Assembly (NCBI RefSeq): GCF_014647495.1
Contig: NZ_BMPH01000003.1
Span: 248,001 to 312,000 of the forward strand
Direction of reading: 5' to 3'
DNA: 64,000 bases
Source of the DNA: Glutamicibacter protophormiae
GTDB lineage: Bacteria > Actinomycetota > Actinomycetes > Actinomycetales > Micrococcaceae
The first letter of the stretch is position 1, and the number at the start of each line of letters is the position of its first letter. Shown here in pieces: positions 27,693 to 36,599 of this stretch. The position numbers and the translations under genes were made by a program. The notes under the pieces are model-generated. The model saw only the letters and a list, made by a program, of their open reading frames with translations, was not told where the DNA came from and made no database searches.

Positions 27693-27704
27693 GGCATCTC
27701 CTGT

Positions 27705-27771
27705 CTACTTAGCGATGTTGAGTACAGGTAGATAGTAGAACTAAGTAGCAGTAACTAGCAATACTTAGTAG
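27705..27771 (-). promoter_or_regulatory. Repeat-rich operator region of the PadR operon
   Basis: CTACTTAG at 27705-27712 and its exact reverse complement CTAAGTAG at 27741-27748 are followed by ACTTAGTAG at 27763-27771. The stretch is AT-rich and lies 13 nt before the PadR start. Three copies of one 8-bp word in 67 bp strongly suggest regulator binding. Confidence 0.55.
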
Positions 27772-27858
27772 TGAAGTTTTTTCCTGTTCAAGCAAAAGCG
27801 ATTCCCACAGGGGACTGGAACACGCAAATTTTCCGGACGAAAGAACCCGACAACGAAC

Positions 27859-27864
27859 TAGGCT
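27859..27864 (+). promoter_or_regulatory. -10 box TAGGCT for leaderless start at 27871
   Basis: TAGGCT ends 6 nt before ATG 27871; GGGG between them is too close to the ATG to serve as a ribosome site. Confidence 0.5.
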
Positions 27865-27870
27865 GGGGCC

Positions 27871-28500
27871 ATGGAAAACGCAGCCCGATGGCGGTTGATC
27901 GATGAGGAACGCCGGCGCCTGGACAACGTGCTGGCGGCGCTGGAGCCAGGGCAATGGGAACTGCCGACGCTGTGCGGGGACTGGGACGTGCGGCACGCGG
28001 TCGCGCACCTCAGCGCGGCCGGGTCCACCGCGACCCCGCGATGGCTGGTGAATATGGCGCGCTCGGGGTTCAACACCGACCGGCATAACGCGCGGCTGCT
28101 GGCCGGGCAGCTGGGGCGGGACTGGTCCGAGACCCTGGAACGCTATCGCCTGGTCTGCACCCGCCGCATCGCCCCGCTGGGATCCAGCCAGGGCCTGCTC
28201 GGCGAGGTGCTGGTGCACGGGCAGGATATTACCAGGCCGAACAAACTGCGCCTGGACCCCTCTGTCCCGGCGGTGCGCGAGGTCGCAGAATTTTTCGCGG
28301 CCAAGGATTTCGCGGTGAACAGCAAGACTCTGTCTAAGGGGCTGGCCCTGGTCGCGCTGGACGACGAATTCTCCGCCGGCTCCGGCCCTCAAGTGCGTGG
28401 AACCCTGCTGGACCTGGTGATGGCGATGGCCGGGCGGCGCGAAGCCTGCAACCGGCTTGAAGGCGAAGGCGTCGCGGCCCTCGCCGCCCGGATCGGGTAG
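27871..28500 (+). CDS. Maleylpyruvate isomerase-family, mycothiol-dependent enzyme
   Basis: The 209-residue product has the DinB/MDMPI four-helix metal fold. EERRRLDNVLAALEPGQWELPTLCGDWDVRHAVAHL gives the first metal His, and LLGEVLVHGQDITRP gives the second His region. Proteins of this group use mycothiol, the actinobacterial thiol, to isomerise or transfer onto small molecules. The exact substrate is not evident; no aromatic degradation genes are nearby. Monocistronic with a leaderless-type promoter. Confidence 0.85.
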   Translation: MENAARWRLIDEERRRLDNVLAALEPGQWELPTLCGDWDVRHAVAHLSAAGSTATPRWLVNMARSGFNTDRHNARLLAGQLGRDWSETLERYRLVCTRRIAPLGSSQGLLGEVLVHGQDITRPNKLRLDPSVPAVREVAEFFAAKDFAVNSKTLSKGLALVALDDEFSAGSGPQVRGTLLDLVMAMAGRREACNRLEGEGVAALAARIG

Positions 28501-28502
28501 GC

Positions 28503-28536
28503 GCCGCACCGGAACGCACGGCGTTCCCGGCGCGGC
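28503..28536. terminator. Hairpin between convergent genes
   Basis: Inner 7-bp stem (28511-28517 with 28521-28527), outer 5-bp stem (28503-28507 with 28532-28536) and an internal loop; no T-tract. Lies between the isomerase-family gene and the siderophore operon end. Confidence 0.5.
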
Positions 28537-28557
28537 ACCCGCGGAGAAGGAAAAATC

Positions 28558-30900
28558 CTACTCCATGGCAACGAGCGCCGATGCCAGCGGATTCTCCAGA
28601 TCTCCGGCATACAGCAGGCCGCCCGACTGGTCCGCAAGATTCAGCATCTGCTGGTTGTTGCGCAGCTGGAGACGGTTCAGGCAGGAAAGCGGAAAGTCCT
28701 GGGCGAACAGCACCAAGCGGTCGAAGTCTTCGGCGAAGTCCGGATGCCCGCTGCGGTAGGCCAGCAGGCGCTCGGAGACGATGCGCCAGAAGTCGTCCTC
28801 GCCCAGCACCTTTTCGGCGTCCAGCAGCGGCGCGAGGAAGCGGAAGAACGAATCGAACACGTCGGTGAAGATCGACAGCACGGGATCGCCTCCGGTGCGT
28901 ACCCGGCGGACCTCTTCGGGCAGTTCAACCCGGTCGGAGAGCACCGCAATCTCCTCGCCCAAATCCTTGAGCAGCACTCGCTGCACCGCCCCGTCCTTGA
29001 GCACCAGGATGACATTCTCGCCATGCGGCATGAACACCAGGTCGTAGGCCGCCAGGCAATGGACCAGCGGAACCAGGTACGCATCGAGGTAGGTTGCCAG
29101 CCACTGCCCGGCGTCCAGGCCGCTGCCGCGGATCAACGCCGCGGCGAACGACCGGCCCTGGTCGTCAACGTGCAACAGGCTGGCCATGGTGGCCAGGCGC
29201 TCGCCTTCGGCCAGGGTGCCGATGGGGGACTCACGCCACAGGGCGGCAAGCATCTTGCGTTGCGCCGCCGAGGCATCGGTGGCGGCTTCGAATTGCGGGT
29301 TGCGGTATCCCACCGCGGCGATTTCGCGCAGCAGCTCCACCGGCTGCGTGCTCAGCACCGGGTCCTTCTCGAACAGCTCGCCCAGCCACTGGTTGATCGC
29401 CGGGGTGGCCTTCATGTATTCGGCGCTCAGGCCGCGCATGAAACCCATGTTGAGGATCGACATGGCCGTCTTCACGTAGTGCCGTTCCGGGTGGTCCACG
29501 TTGAAGAAGGTGCGGATGGACTGCTGCGGCTGGTAGTGATCCGCGCTGGCGCCCAGCCAGATCAGCTGGCGGGCGGCGATGTCGTTGGCGAAAGTGATGG
29601 ACAGCCTGTTCTCCCACTGCCATGGATGCACCGGCAGCAGGATGTAGTCCGCCGGATCCCCGCCCGTGCCGTCCAAGGAACGCTGAAGCGTCCGCTCCAG
29701 CCGTGCGCGTTCGGCCGAACCCAGTTCCGCGGCCAGCAGCCCCTCGTAGTCCAAGGTATCGACCGAGCTGAAATGGGCCCGTGAGCGATGGGCGGCGACC
29801 CAGCCCAGGCGCAGCGCTGTTCCGGTCTCCGGGGCGTAGCGCAGGTAGTCGGTGCGGCCCAGTCCCATGCGTCCGTTGTTGGCGACGAAGCAGGGGTGCC
29901 CTTCGGTCATCGCCGCCTCGATCCGCTGGAACGACTGCGCTGCAGTTCCAGCGAACCGCGCCAGCTGCGCGCTGGAGTGCGAGGCCTGCAGCTGCTTGTA
30001 GCAGTGGCTGCTGAGCGTCGAGGACAGTTCTTCCAGATAGGTGGGCAGCTGGGCTTCACCCAGGGTGAGTTCGCTGCGGTAGAGCGTGACGAAATCGAGC
30101 ACGTCGACCGGGGCCGGCTGCCAGGATCCGTCGGCCCAGCGTTCGTGCCGGATCGACTGCGGCTGCACCAGCCAGTGGTTCATCCGGTACCTCCCGGCGG
30201 TGAACCGGTAGCGGTGCCCGTCCTTGTGCAGGCTGTACGACCGCTCGCCGTGCTCGGCAGGCTCCAGCAGCCGTTCATGGCTGAATTCACCCAGCGCCTT
30301 GGCCAGGACATGGCGGTTGGCGCGTTCCCAGCGTTCGGGGGAGAGCACGGTGCCGGTTGGCACCGTGCCGGTGGCTTGCTCGAAATCGGCGCGGGTGATG
30401 ATCGACAGCAGCGCATGCTTGGTGCCGCCGTTTGCCTCCACCAGCCGAACCGGCCCGCAGGGCCTGAATCCCACGCTGGCGTTGAGCGCCTGGATCGACT
30501 TGTTGCGCAGGTCCGGCTCCACGATGATCCGTTGCACCCGCGGATCGGCGAAGCCTTGCTCCACGGCGGCGGACAGTGCACGGTTGGTGAACCCTGCTTC
30601 GGGCGCGGTGGTTGCCGGGGCCAGGAAGTGCAGTCCTAGATCGCCGGGGACGTGGCGGTAGGCGCCAGCCAGCGGGGAAGCCAGCGGATCGTAGAGTTCC
30701 ACCAGGAAGCGGGCGGCCTGGTGCTCAACGCCCAGCAGCACCTGATACCGCGGCGTGCCCAGCAGCTCGGCGTAGGCCGACTCGATCTCCGTGGCGGTGG
30801 CGTGCGGCATGCCCCAGAACGCTGCGTGTTCGGTGGCAATCCAGGAATGCAGCAGTTCGGTGTCTTCGGGCAGGCGGAGGGAACGGAATTCAAAAGTCAT
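28558..30900 (-). CDS. desD: Fused siderophore acyltransferase and NIS synthetase (DesC-DesD type)
   Basis: The 780-residue protein joins two activities. Residues 1 to about 185 form a GNAT/IucB-like acyltransferase (FRSLRLPEDTELLHSWIATEHAAFWGMP, FTNRALSAAVEQGFADPRVQRIIVEPD). The rest is an IucA/IucC-type NIS synthetase with a FhuF-like end: EGHPCFVANNGRMG, LLPVHPWQWENR, TSMSILN-like KTAMSILNMGFMRG, and FMPHGENVILVLKDG. In desferrioxamine routes the first step acylates N-hydroxycadaverine and the second condenses and cyclises the units with ATP. ATG 30900 has AGGAG 6 nt upstream; longer frames run through desB. It is the third gene of the operon, 8 bp after desB. Confidence 0.9.
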   Translation of the reverse strand: MTFEFRSLRLPEDTELLHSWIATEHAAFWGMPHATATEIESAYAELLGTPRYQVLLGVEHQAARFLVELYDPLASPLAGAYRHVPGDLGLHFLAPATTAPEAGFTNRALSAAVEQGFADPRVQRIIVEPDLRNKSIQALNASVGFRPCGPVRLVEANGGTKHALLSIITRADFEQATGTVPTGTVLSPERWERANRHVLAKALGEFSHERLLEPAEHGERSYSLHKDGHRYRFTAGRYRMNHWLVQPQSIRHERWADGSWQPAPVDVLDFVTLYRSELTLGEAQLPTYLEELSSTLSSHCYKQLQASHSSAQLARFAGTAAQSFQRIEAAMTEGHPCFVANNGRMGLGRTDYLRYAPETGTALRLGWVAAHRSRAHFSSVDTLDYEGLLAAELGSAERARLERTLQRSLDGTGGDPADYILLPVHPWQWENRLSITFANDIAARQLIWLGASADHYQPQQSIRTFFNVDHPERHYVKTAMSILNMGFMRGLSAEYMKATPAINQWLGELFEKDPVLSTQPVELLREIAAVGYRNPQFEAATDASAAQRKMLAALWRESPIGTLAEGERLATMASLLHVDDQGRSFAAALIRGSGLDAGQWLATYLDAYLVPLVHCLAAYDLVFMPHGENVILVLKDGAVQRVLLKDLGEEIAVLSDRVELPEEVRRVRTGGDPVLSIFTDVFDSFFRFLAPLLDAEKVLGEDDFWRIVSERLLAYRSGHPDFAEDFDRLVLFAQDFPLSCLNRLQLRNNQQMLNLADQSGGLLYAGDLENPLASALVAME

Positions 30901-30908
30901 GGGTGCTC

Positions 30909-32219
30909 CTAGGCGTGGGTGGCCGTTGCAGTGGGCAGGATGTCGAGGGAATCGGCGCCGAAGCGCTGGAAGGCGATGCGATCTTCCACCGGGTAAGCGG
31001 TCTCCTGCGTGATCCGGTTGAGCAATACAGAGTTGCGGTAGGCGCCCATACCCAGATCCGGGGCGGTGAACCCGTGGGTGTGCAGCTCCGCGTTCTGCAC
31101 AAAAATGCCCGGACCGATGCCGTACTCCCGGTCCACGTCCAGCCGCCCGTCGGGCAGGGTGTTGATCCGAGTGCTGATGCCGGCCAGGAAATCCGGCAGC
31201 TGGCTCGTGTAGCCGGTGGCCAGGACCAGCTCGTCGGTCACGAATGACAAGTCCCGTGCCGTGCATTTGTGGTGCAGTTTCACGGCCAGGCCCTCGGGGC
31301 GCAACTGGATGTCGGTCGCGGCGCACCCGGTGCGCAGATGCACGTTAGGGCGCCCTGCCACGCTGCGTTCGTAGAGCTCGTCGTAGATCTCGTTGACCAG
31401 GTCCGCGTTGATACCCTTGTAGAGCCCCTTTTGCCCGGCGGCCAGCCTGTCGCGTGCACTTTGCGGGAGCGCATGGAAATGGTCGATGTATTCGGGCGAG
31501 GTCATCTCCAAGGTCAACTTGGTGTATTCCAGCGGGAAATAGCGTTCCGACCGCGTTGCCCAGATGAGATGGTCCTCCTCGGGCAGGCTGCGCAGCAGGT
31601 CCAGGAAGATCTCCGCCGCGCTCTGCCCGCTGCCCAGCACGGTGGTGACCTTCGGGCGTGAGGTGCGCGGCTGCAGCAGGCGGCCTCGATGGCGCAGGTA
31701 GTCGCTTGAATGGACGGCCTTGGCCGCGGCGGCTTCGCCGAGCGCCGGCGGGAGGTAGGGCTGGGAACCTGTCCCGAGCACCAGCTTGTCGCAGCTGAAT
31801 TCGTCAACGCCACCGGCGGTAAGCACCGATACCCGGTAGCGGCCCGCGGCATGCTCGACCGCGAGGACCCGATGGCCCAGATGGACGCTGTCGAGTTCTT
31901 CGGCCGCCCAGGCAAGGTAGTTGCTGTACTCGGCGCGCAGCGCATAAAAGTCTTCGCGGATGTAGAACGGGTAGATCCGGCCTTGCTGCTTGAGGTAGTT
32001 CAGGAAGGAGAACCGGCTGGTGGGGTCGGCCATGGTGACCAAATCCGCCATGAAGGGCACCTGGAGGTGGGTGCCTGGCAGCATCATGCCGGGGTGCCAG
32101 CTGATCGTATCCCGGGCTTCGAAGACGGCCAGGCTCAACTGCTCCAGCGGCTCGGCCAACGCGGCGAGACCGAGATTGAAGGGGCCGGCACCGATGGCGA
32201 TGACGTCAAAATGCTTCAC
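30909..32219 (-). CDS. desB: Lysine/cadaverine N-hydroxylase of siderophore synthesis
   Basis: The 436-residue flavin monooxygenase hydroxylates the amine that becomes the hydroxamate iron ligand. FAD binding shows in VIAIGAGPFNLGLAALAEP, NADPH binding in VTTVLGSGQSAAEIFLDLL, and the C-terminal LVLATGYTSQLPDFL is typical of lysine/ornithine N-monooxygenases. The GTG start at 32219 overlaps the TGA of desA (GTGA), which points to translational coupling. Cadaverine is the likely substrate because desA lies directly upstream. Confidence 0.92.
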   Translation of the reverse strand: MKHFDVIAIGAGPFNLGLAALAEPLEQLSLAVFEARDTISWHPGMMLPGTHLQVPFMADLVTMADPTSRFSFLNYLKQQGRIYPFYIREDFYALRAEYSNYLAWAAEELDSVHLGHRVLAVEHAAGRYRVSVLTAGGVDEFSCDKLVLGTGSQPYLPPALGEAAAAKAVHSSDYLRHRGRLLQPRTSRPKVTTVLGSGQSAAEIFLDLLRSLPEEDHLIWATRSERYFPLEYTKLTLEMTSPEYIDHFHALPQSARDRLAAGQKGLYKGINADLVNEIYDELYERSVAGRPNVHLRTGCAATDIQLRPEGLAVKLHHKCTARDLSFVTDELVLATGYTSQLPDFLAGISTRINTLPDGRLDVDREYGIGPGIFVQNAELHTHGFTAPDLGMGAYRNSVLLNRITQETAYPVEDRIAFQRFGADSLDILPTATATHA

Positions 32220-33742
32220 AGTGGTATTCCAGCTTTCTGATCGGAGAGTATTTCGCGGCCTACCCGGCAGATGACATCGAGAATGGCGCTGATATCGGAC
32301 AGGGAGGTGTTCGGGTTCAACAGGGTGAGCTTGAGCAGGCGCTCGCCGTGGTGGGTGGTGGCAGCGATCATGGCTTCGCCGGAGGCATAGAGCCGATGGC
32401 GGATCTGGTCGGCGAGCTGGTTCTTCTGCGTCCGGGACAAGGCGGCGTGCGGGGCATCGAAGGCGAACACCAGGGTGCTCAGCTGCACCGGGGCGACCAG
32501 CCGCAGCTCGTCGCGCAAGGCCACTTCGCGCTCGGCCATTTCCGCCAGCTCGATCACCTGGTCGAACATGTCGCCCAGTTCTCCGGCGCCCAGCGTGCGC
32601 AGCGTGGTCCATAGTTTCAAGGCATCGAAACGGCGCGTGGTCTGCAGGGACTTGTCCACCTGGTTGGCGCTGCCGGCCGCCTCGGACCGCGGATTGAGGT
32701 ACTCGGCGTAGTGGGTGATGGAGCCGAAATCCTGGCCGCTGGCCAGGATGAGCGCGCTGGATCCGATGGGCTGGAAAAACGACTTGTGGTAGTCCACCGT
32801 GACGGAGTCCGCGGTTTCGATGCCGGCCAGCCGGTGGCGGTGGCGCCGGGAGATCAGCAGCCCGCATCCGTAGGCGGCGTCGACATGCAGCCAGGTCCCG
32901 TGCTCCGACGCGATGCTCCGCAGTTCGGGCAGCGGATCGATGGAGCCGAAATCGGTGGTGCCCGCCGTCGCGCTGATGCTCATCGGTTGCAGCCCGGCCT
33001 GCACGTCTGCCTCGATCTGCCGGCGCAGGGCCGCGGGATCCATGCGGTGCAGGGGGTCGGTGGGAATCGCAACGGCGGCCTCGACGCCCAGGCCGAGCAG
33101 CATGGCGGAGTTGCGGATGGAGAAATGTGCATCGGCGGAGCAGTAGATCCGGAGCTTCGACAGGCGGTGGGGCAGCGAACCCTGCAGCTTGGCGGTGGCA
33201 ATGTTACGGGCGATCAGCATGGCCTGGAGGTTGGATTGGGTGCCGCCGGAGGTGAAGATCCCGTCAGCCTTCTGGGGATCGAAGCCGATGAGCCTGGAGG
33301 TCCAGTCCACGAGCTTGCGTTCGATCAGGGTGGCCCCGGCGCTTTGGTCGAAGGTGTCCATCGAGGTATTCACGCTGGTGACCATGGCCTCGATGGCCGC
33401 TGCGGGGATGGCTACGGGGCAGTTCAGGTGGGCGGCGTAACGGGTGTCGTGGAAATAGATCGCATCCCTCAGATAGAGCCGCTGGATCTCTTCCACAGCA
33501 TCGTTGAGATTGCCCAACGGAGTATCGAGGTCCACGGCCTCGATTGCCGGTCTGAGCTCCTCGGGGCTGGCTCCGGTGGCGGGGGAGGCTATGCCGGATA
33601 GCTGTGCGGCCAAGTGACTCAGTACAAGGGCCGACTCGGTTTCGAATTGCGCTGCGGTCTGTGCAGACAACAGCGAGCTGCCATGACGTCGTGAAATCAC
33701 GGTGGCTCTTTGCATGGAAGGCAATGGGGTACCCAAGTGCAT
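32216..33742 (-). CDS. desA: PLP-dependent lysine decarboxylase of siderophore synthesis
   Basis: The 508-residue group II decarboxylase should turn lysine into cadaverine, the base unit of desferrioxamine. PLP marks are FTSGGTQSNLQAMLIARN, the Asp in LHVDAAYGCGLLI and the Schiff-base Lys in VTVDYHKSFFQPIG. GAGGAG lies only 1 nt from ATG 33742, so TTG 33736 (7 nt away) or ATG 33718 region starts are possible; homology begins near residue 30. First gene of desA-desB-desC/D. An iron box overlaps the promoter. Confidence 0.9.
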   Translation of the reverse strand: MHLGTPLPSMQRATVISRRHGSSLLSAQTAAQFETESALVLSHLAAQLSGIASPATGASPEELRPAIEAVDLDTPLGNLNDAVEEIQRLYLRDAIYFHDTRYAAHLNCPVAIPAAAIEAMVTSVNTSMDTFDQSAGATLIERKLVDWTSRLIGFDPQKADGIFTSGGTQSNLQAMLIARNIATAKLQGSLPHRLSKLRIYCSADAHFSIRNSAMLLGLGVEAAVAIPTDPLHRMDPAALRRQIEADVQAGLQPMSISATAGTTDFGSIDPLPELRSIASEHGTWLHVDAAYGCGLLISRRHRHRLAGIETADSVTVDYHKSFFQPIGSSALILASGQDFGSITHYAEYLNPRSEAAGSANQVDKSLQTTRRFDALKLWTTLRTLGAGELGDMFDQVIELAEMAEREVALRDELRLVAPVQLSTLVFAFDAPHAALSRTQKNQLADQIRHRLYASGEAMIAATTHHGERLLKLTLLNPNTSLSDISAILDVICRVGREILSDQKAGIPL

Positions 33743-33766
33743 GCTCCTCAGTTTTGCGCGGGAATG

Positions 33767-33785
33767 TATGGTCAGGCTTACCTAA
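33767..33785 (-). promoter_or_regulatory. DtxR/IdeR-type iron box of the des operon
   Basis: Read on the minus strand the 19-mer begins TTAGGTAAGCC and matches the IdeR/DmdR consensus (TTAGGTTAGGCTCACCTAA) at about 13 positions, with a perfect TTAGGT half. It is 25 bp before the desA start and next to a possible -10 TACATT, so an iron-loaded repressor would block transcription. The 33786-34071 gap between desA and the exporter is otherwise AT-rich and without a gene. Confidence 0.65.
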
Positions 33786-34071
33786 CGACAACTATTAAGA
33801 ACATAAGATATTTAGTTAATGCAAGCCCGGTAACTCAAATTGAAAGTTTCATGACGCTGATGCCATTTGGGCGCGCTTGTGGTAACGCCGGATATATTTG
33901 GCCGCTTTGACCTGTGCGTTTCCGAATGCGACACGGTAGCACCTGGGAACCTAGCGGAGCGATTTCCGCCGGATCGGCATGCTTGAAAGTTTGAGCTAAT
34001 CGATTGACTTGCAAGCAGGAGTGCGATTGGCATGTTGACTGGTAGGTTTCAAGAACTAGGGGAGGTGGCAT

Positions 34072-35337
34072 ATGGCTGATCTGCGCAAGTCGCAACGAAT
34101 GCTGCTGTGCTCGAATGCCGCAGATGCCGCCGGCCGGACTCTGGGTGAGTTCACCGTGGAACTGCTCTTCATTTCCACCTTGGCCGCCAACGCATTCGAC
34201 ATGGGTTTGCTTAACGCCCTGGGGACGTTGGCGTTCGTGGCGGCCACGCTTCCGGCGGGATATGTGGTGGATCGTCTCGGACCGCTCCGAGTCCTGCGGC
34301 TCGGACTCGGCGCCAAATTCGGACTCATGGGTTGTCTGCTGATCCTCAGTGCTGCCGGGGCGCTGAGTATCGCGCTGGGGCTGGTCCTGGCGACGCTTCT
34401 GGGCTTCTGCAATGTTTTCAGCGAAACGTCCCAGGCCACTGCGGCGCCCGCGCTGACAATTGAGCGGACCTCGATGGCCGGGCTCATTGCACGGCTGGCC
34501 GCAGCCGATCAGGCATTGAGCATCATCATTCCGGCCGCCGCGGGAACGGTGTTCGCGCTTTTGGGCGCTCCGCCGTTGCTGGCGGCCGCCGCGGCCTTGC
34601 TGCTTGCGGCATTCGGCACCTCGTGCGCCATCCGCGGGAAGGAAGCAGCTCATCAAGCGGGGGCTGAAACCGTGCGAAGCGTATCTGGACGAGGGTCCTT
34701 CGCCGCCGGCATGCGCTACGTGTGGGGCAGCCCGATGCTCAAGGCGCTGACCTTGAGCGTCGCGTTTTCCAATCTGGGACTAGCGATCGGTTCGGCCGTT
34801 GAAGGCCTCTTCATCGTCAATGAGCTGGGGCTGGGTGCCACGGGGTTCGGACTGTATGCGGCACTTGGCGGACTTTCCGGCTTGACGGGTGCCCTGCTGG
34901 CTCCACGGTTGGCAGAAAAATTCACGCCAAGCCAGCTCGCGCTGCCGACTATCGCGGGGCAGGTCGTCTTGTCGGGTCTGGTACTCGCCGCGGGATTCGC
35001 CGCGCCGCCGCTGGCGGTCATTCTGCTCGCCGCGCATGCGTCCGGGTGGGGGATGCTGCTCCTGGTGTTCAACGTGGCAATGGCAACGTGGGTAGCCGAG
35101 ATTACCCCTGAGCAGCTGCTTGGGCGCGTTACCAGCGCACGTCGATTGTTCACATTCGGCGTCGTGCCACTCGGGGGCCTGCTGGGCGGAGGCATCGGCG
35201 CAGTCTTCGGAATCCGGGCGGCATTGGGGGCTTGGGTGCTGGCAAACGTTGTGGGATTGGCGTGCTACCTGATGCTCTCCAAGGCTGGCCGGCATGCGCA
35301 AGATCCGTCTGTCGATGAAGAAGTCCCTGAACCCTAG
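34072..35337 (+). CDS. MFS exporter, probable siderophore export
   Basis: The 421-residue protein has about twelve helices in the MFS pattern. The loop GYVVDRLGPLRVLRLGLGAKFG between helices 2 and 3 is the usual MFS motif A region. The group resembles EntS-like small-molecule exporters. GGGGAGG lies 8 nt before ATG 34072. It diverges from desA across a 330-bp region with the iron box, so export of the desferrioxamine-type product is the likely role; this is inferred from position only. Confidence 0.82.
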   Translation: MADLRKSQRMLLCSNAADAAGRTLGEFTVELLFISTLAANAFDMGLLNALGTLAFVAATLPAGYVVDRLGPLRVLRLGLGAKFGLMGCLLILSAAGALSIALGLVLATLLGFCNVFSETSQATAAPALTIERTSMAGLIARLAAADQALSIIIPAAAGTVFALLGAPPLLAAAAALLLAAFGTSCAIRGKEAAHQAGAETVRSVSGRGSFAAGMRYVWGSPMLKALTLSVAFSNLGLAIGSAVEGLFIVNELGLGATGFGLYAALGGLSGLTGALLAPRLAEKFTPSQLALPTIAGQVVLSGLVLAAGFAAPPLAVILLAAHASGWGMLLLVFNVAMATWVAEITPEQLLGRVTSARRLFTFGVVPLGGLLGGGIGAVFGIRAALGAWVLANVVGLACYLMLSKAGRHAQDPSVDEEVPEP

Positions 35338-35387
35338 CGGATAGGCTTAACTTCCAACCGCTGCCAACGACGAAGGCGACTCACCTC

Positions 35388-36503
35388 GTGAAACTCGTTA
35401 TCGATGCCCGATACACCCGCATTACCCACCATGACGGGATCAGCCGTTTCACGGCAGGGCTGATTGCGGCGGCTTCCGAGCTTGCCGAGGTCACGATGCT
35501 GATCAATGATCCCCGGCAACTGCCAATGCTGCCGGACGTGCCCTACCTGAAGGTGTCGTCCCCGACCAGCCCACTTGAGCCGCTGGTAGCGCTGCGGGTC
35601 AACAAGCTGAACCCCGATGTCGTGTTCTCGCCGATGCAGACCATGGGGACGCTCGGGCGCAAATATCCGGTGATCCTGACCCTGCACGACTTGATCTACT
35701 ACTCGCATCCCCACGCCCCGAAATTCCTGCCGGCGCCGATCCGGCTCGGCTGGTACCTGTTCCATCAGGTGTACTGGCCGCAGCGCTGGCTCCTGAACCG
35801 GGCCGATGCGGTGGCCACGGTATCCAATACGACCGCTTCCCTGATGCGCGAACACAACCTGACGCGCAAGCACATAGGGCTGGTCTCGAATGCGCCCAGC
35901 GGAACTTTTGCCCGGCGCTCGGAAACTGCCGAACCCAGGAAGACCCTGCTGTACATGGGCTCATTCATGGAATACAAAAACGTCGAGACGCTGCTTGCAG
36001 GCATGGAGTTCCTGCCCGACTTCGAACTGCACCTGTTGAGCGCCATCGCGGATCAGCGCCGCAGCGAACTCGAGCAGCGGATCCCCGAAGGTGCAAGAGT
36101 CGTTTTCCACAACGGCGTCAGCGACCAGGAGTACGAAGAAATGCTGGGAGAATGCACCGCCTTGGTGACCTTGTCGCGTGAAGAAGGCTACGGGCTGCCG
36201 CTGGTGGAGGCCATGAGCATGGGAACCCCGGTCGTCGCCACCGACATGCCGATTTTCCGTGAAGTCGCGGATGATGCTGCGCTCTTTGCTGCGCCCGACG
36301 ATCCCCAGGGTTTCGCGGCGCAGGTGCGCCAGCTGGCGGACAGCGGCACATGGAGCCTATTTTCGCGACGCGCGGTGCAGCGCGCGGAAAATTATTCCTG
36401 GGAACGTTCTGCCCGCCAGTTGATCGAGCTCGCAGGGTATGCCTCAAATCACAGGGCGAGGTTGAAGGGTGGCGCGGGAAAAACTTCCGGTGCCATGGGG
36501 TAA
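35388..36503 (+). CDS. GT4-family glycosyltransferase
   Basis: The 371-residue GT-B enzyme shows YTRITHHDGISRFTAGLI at the start, SNTTASLMREHNL at the domain hinge and the donor-binding E-x7-E motif in SREEGYGLPLVEAMSMGTPVV. Such enzymes use nucleotide sugars, often GDP-mannose, for envelope glycolipids or polysaccharides. GTG 35388 has a weak ribosome site; the transcript may start near TAGGCT at 35343. It lies 50 bp after the exporter gene but is probably unrelated to siderophore work. Confidence 0.85.
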   Translation: MKLVIDARYTRITHHDGISRFTAGLIAAASELAEVTMLINDPRQLPMLPDVPYLKVSSPTSPLEPLVALRVNKLNPDVVFSPMQTMGTLGRKYPVILTLHDLIYYSHPHAPKFLPAPIRLGWYLFHQVYWPQRWLLNRADAVATVSNTTASLMREHNLTRKHIGLVSNAPSGTFARRSETAEPRKTLLYMGSFMEYKNVETLLAGMEFLPDFELHLLSAIADQRRSELEQRIPEGARVVFHNGVSDQEYEEMLGECTALVTLSREEGYGLPLVEAMSMGTPVVATDMPIFREVADDAALFAAPDDPQGFAAQVRQLADSGTWSLFSRRAVQRAENYSWERSARQLIELAGYASNHRARLKGGAGKTSGAMG

Positions 36504-36599
36504 TACCCGGAAAATCAACGGGAAAATGCCCCACAATCCCATGGCCGCTGCCGATTTGAAAACCCGGCTTGGCCAGTGATAAGGTATATCTCGTTGCAA

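Noticed and set aside
30901-31326. N-terminal extension of the fused siderophore enzyme to 31326
   Set aside because: It overlaps desB in another frame, is Arg/Pro/Gly-rich, and ATG 30900 has a good ribosome site.
32220-32867. N-terminal extension of the N-hydroxylase to 32867
   Set aside because: Lies over desA in another frame; the FAD motif begins directly after GTG 32219, which overlaps the desA stop.
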